Positions 14,291 through 14,337 of a DNA stretch of 14,337 nucleotides are shown here, in pieces. The position numbers and the translations under genes were made by a program. The notes under the pieces are model-generated. The model saw only the letters and a list, made by a program, of their open reading frames with translations. It did not search any database and had not been told where the DNA came from. Source of the DNA: Gammaproteobacteria bacterium. GTDB lineage: Bacteria > Pseudomonadota > Gammaproteobacteria > Pseudomonadales > Pseudomonadaceae. Location: positions 1 to 14,337 of the forward strand of contig JAAZJF010000077.1 of the NCBI GenBank assembly GCA_012800475.1, in the 5' to 3' direction. Each line of letters starts with the position of its first letter. The first letter of the stretch is position 1.

Positions 14291-14337
14291 ATTTAACGCG
14301 TTTGCAGGCTGTTAAGCACTACACACTAGGGAATCAA

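Overview
The window looks like core chromosome from a gammaproteobacterium, most likely a Pseudomonadaceae member. The proteins resemble Pseudomonas homologues throughout: peptide deformylase, TsaC, PrlC, HemF and a PA0020/TsaP-type LysM protein. Base composition by eye is near 50% GC, below typical Pseudomonas, which suggests a lower-GC lineage such as Thiopseudomonas, Denitrificimonas or Halopseudomonas. The genus is an inference. I saw no phage genes, insertion sequences, CRISPR arrays, rRNA or tRNA genes.

Layout. Positions 1-875 (minus) hold the N-terminal part of oligopeptidase A (prlC), cut by the left edge. Next comes a tight minus-strand cluster, read from right to left: def, fmt, rsmB, trkA, trkH (6860 down to 1171). 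It joins formyl-methionine metabolism, 16S rRNA methylation and the Trk potassium importer. A divergent regulatory region (6861-7011) separates it from the plus-strand genes tsaP (LysM, pilus secretin-associated), dprA (DNA processing) and tsaC (tRNA t6A synthesis). hemF-aroE (haem and shikimate enzymes, overlapping by 4 bp) runs on the minus strand and converges on tsaC with a 5-bp gap. A 342-bp intergenic region then leads to plus-strand mgtE (Mg2+ channel) and mgtC (MgtC/SapB family membrane protein), closed by a strong bidirectional terminator at 14252-14290.

The protein-coding content is ordinary and well conserved. The most interesting signal is non-coding: mgtE has a long leader of about 180 nt from a plausible sigma-70 promoter. 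In it, one segment (11942-11953) can pair either with the mgtE Shine-Dalgarno region or, through 9 perfect base pairs, with an upstream segment (11899-11907). The upstream segment lies inside a possible 30-codon leader ORF (11834-11926). This has the logic of a translation-coupled Mg2+-responsive switch, analogous to the mgtL and corL leaders of enterics. It does not resemble the M-box riboswitch. The mgtC leader also folds into two hairpins. Both ideas are inferences from base-pairing found by eye.
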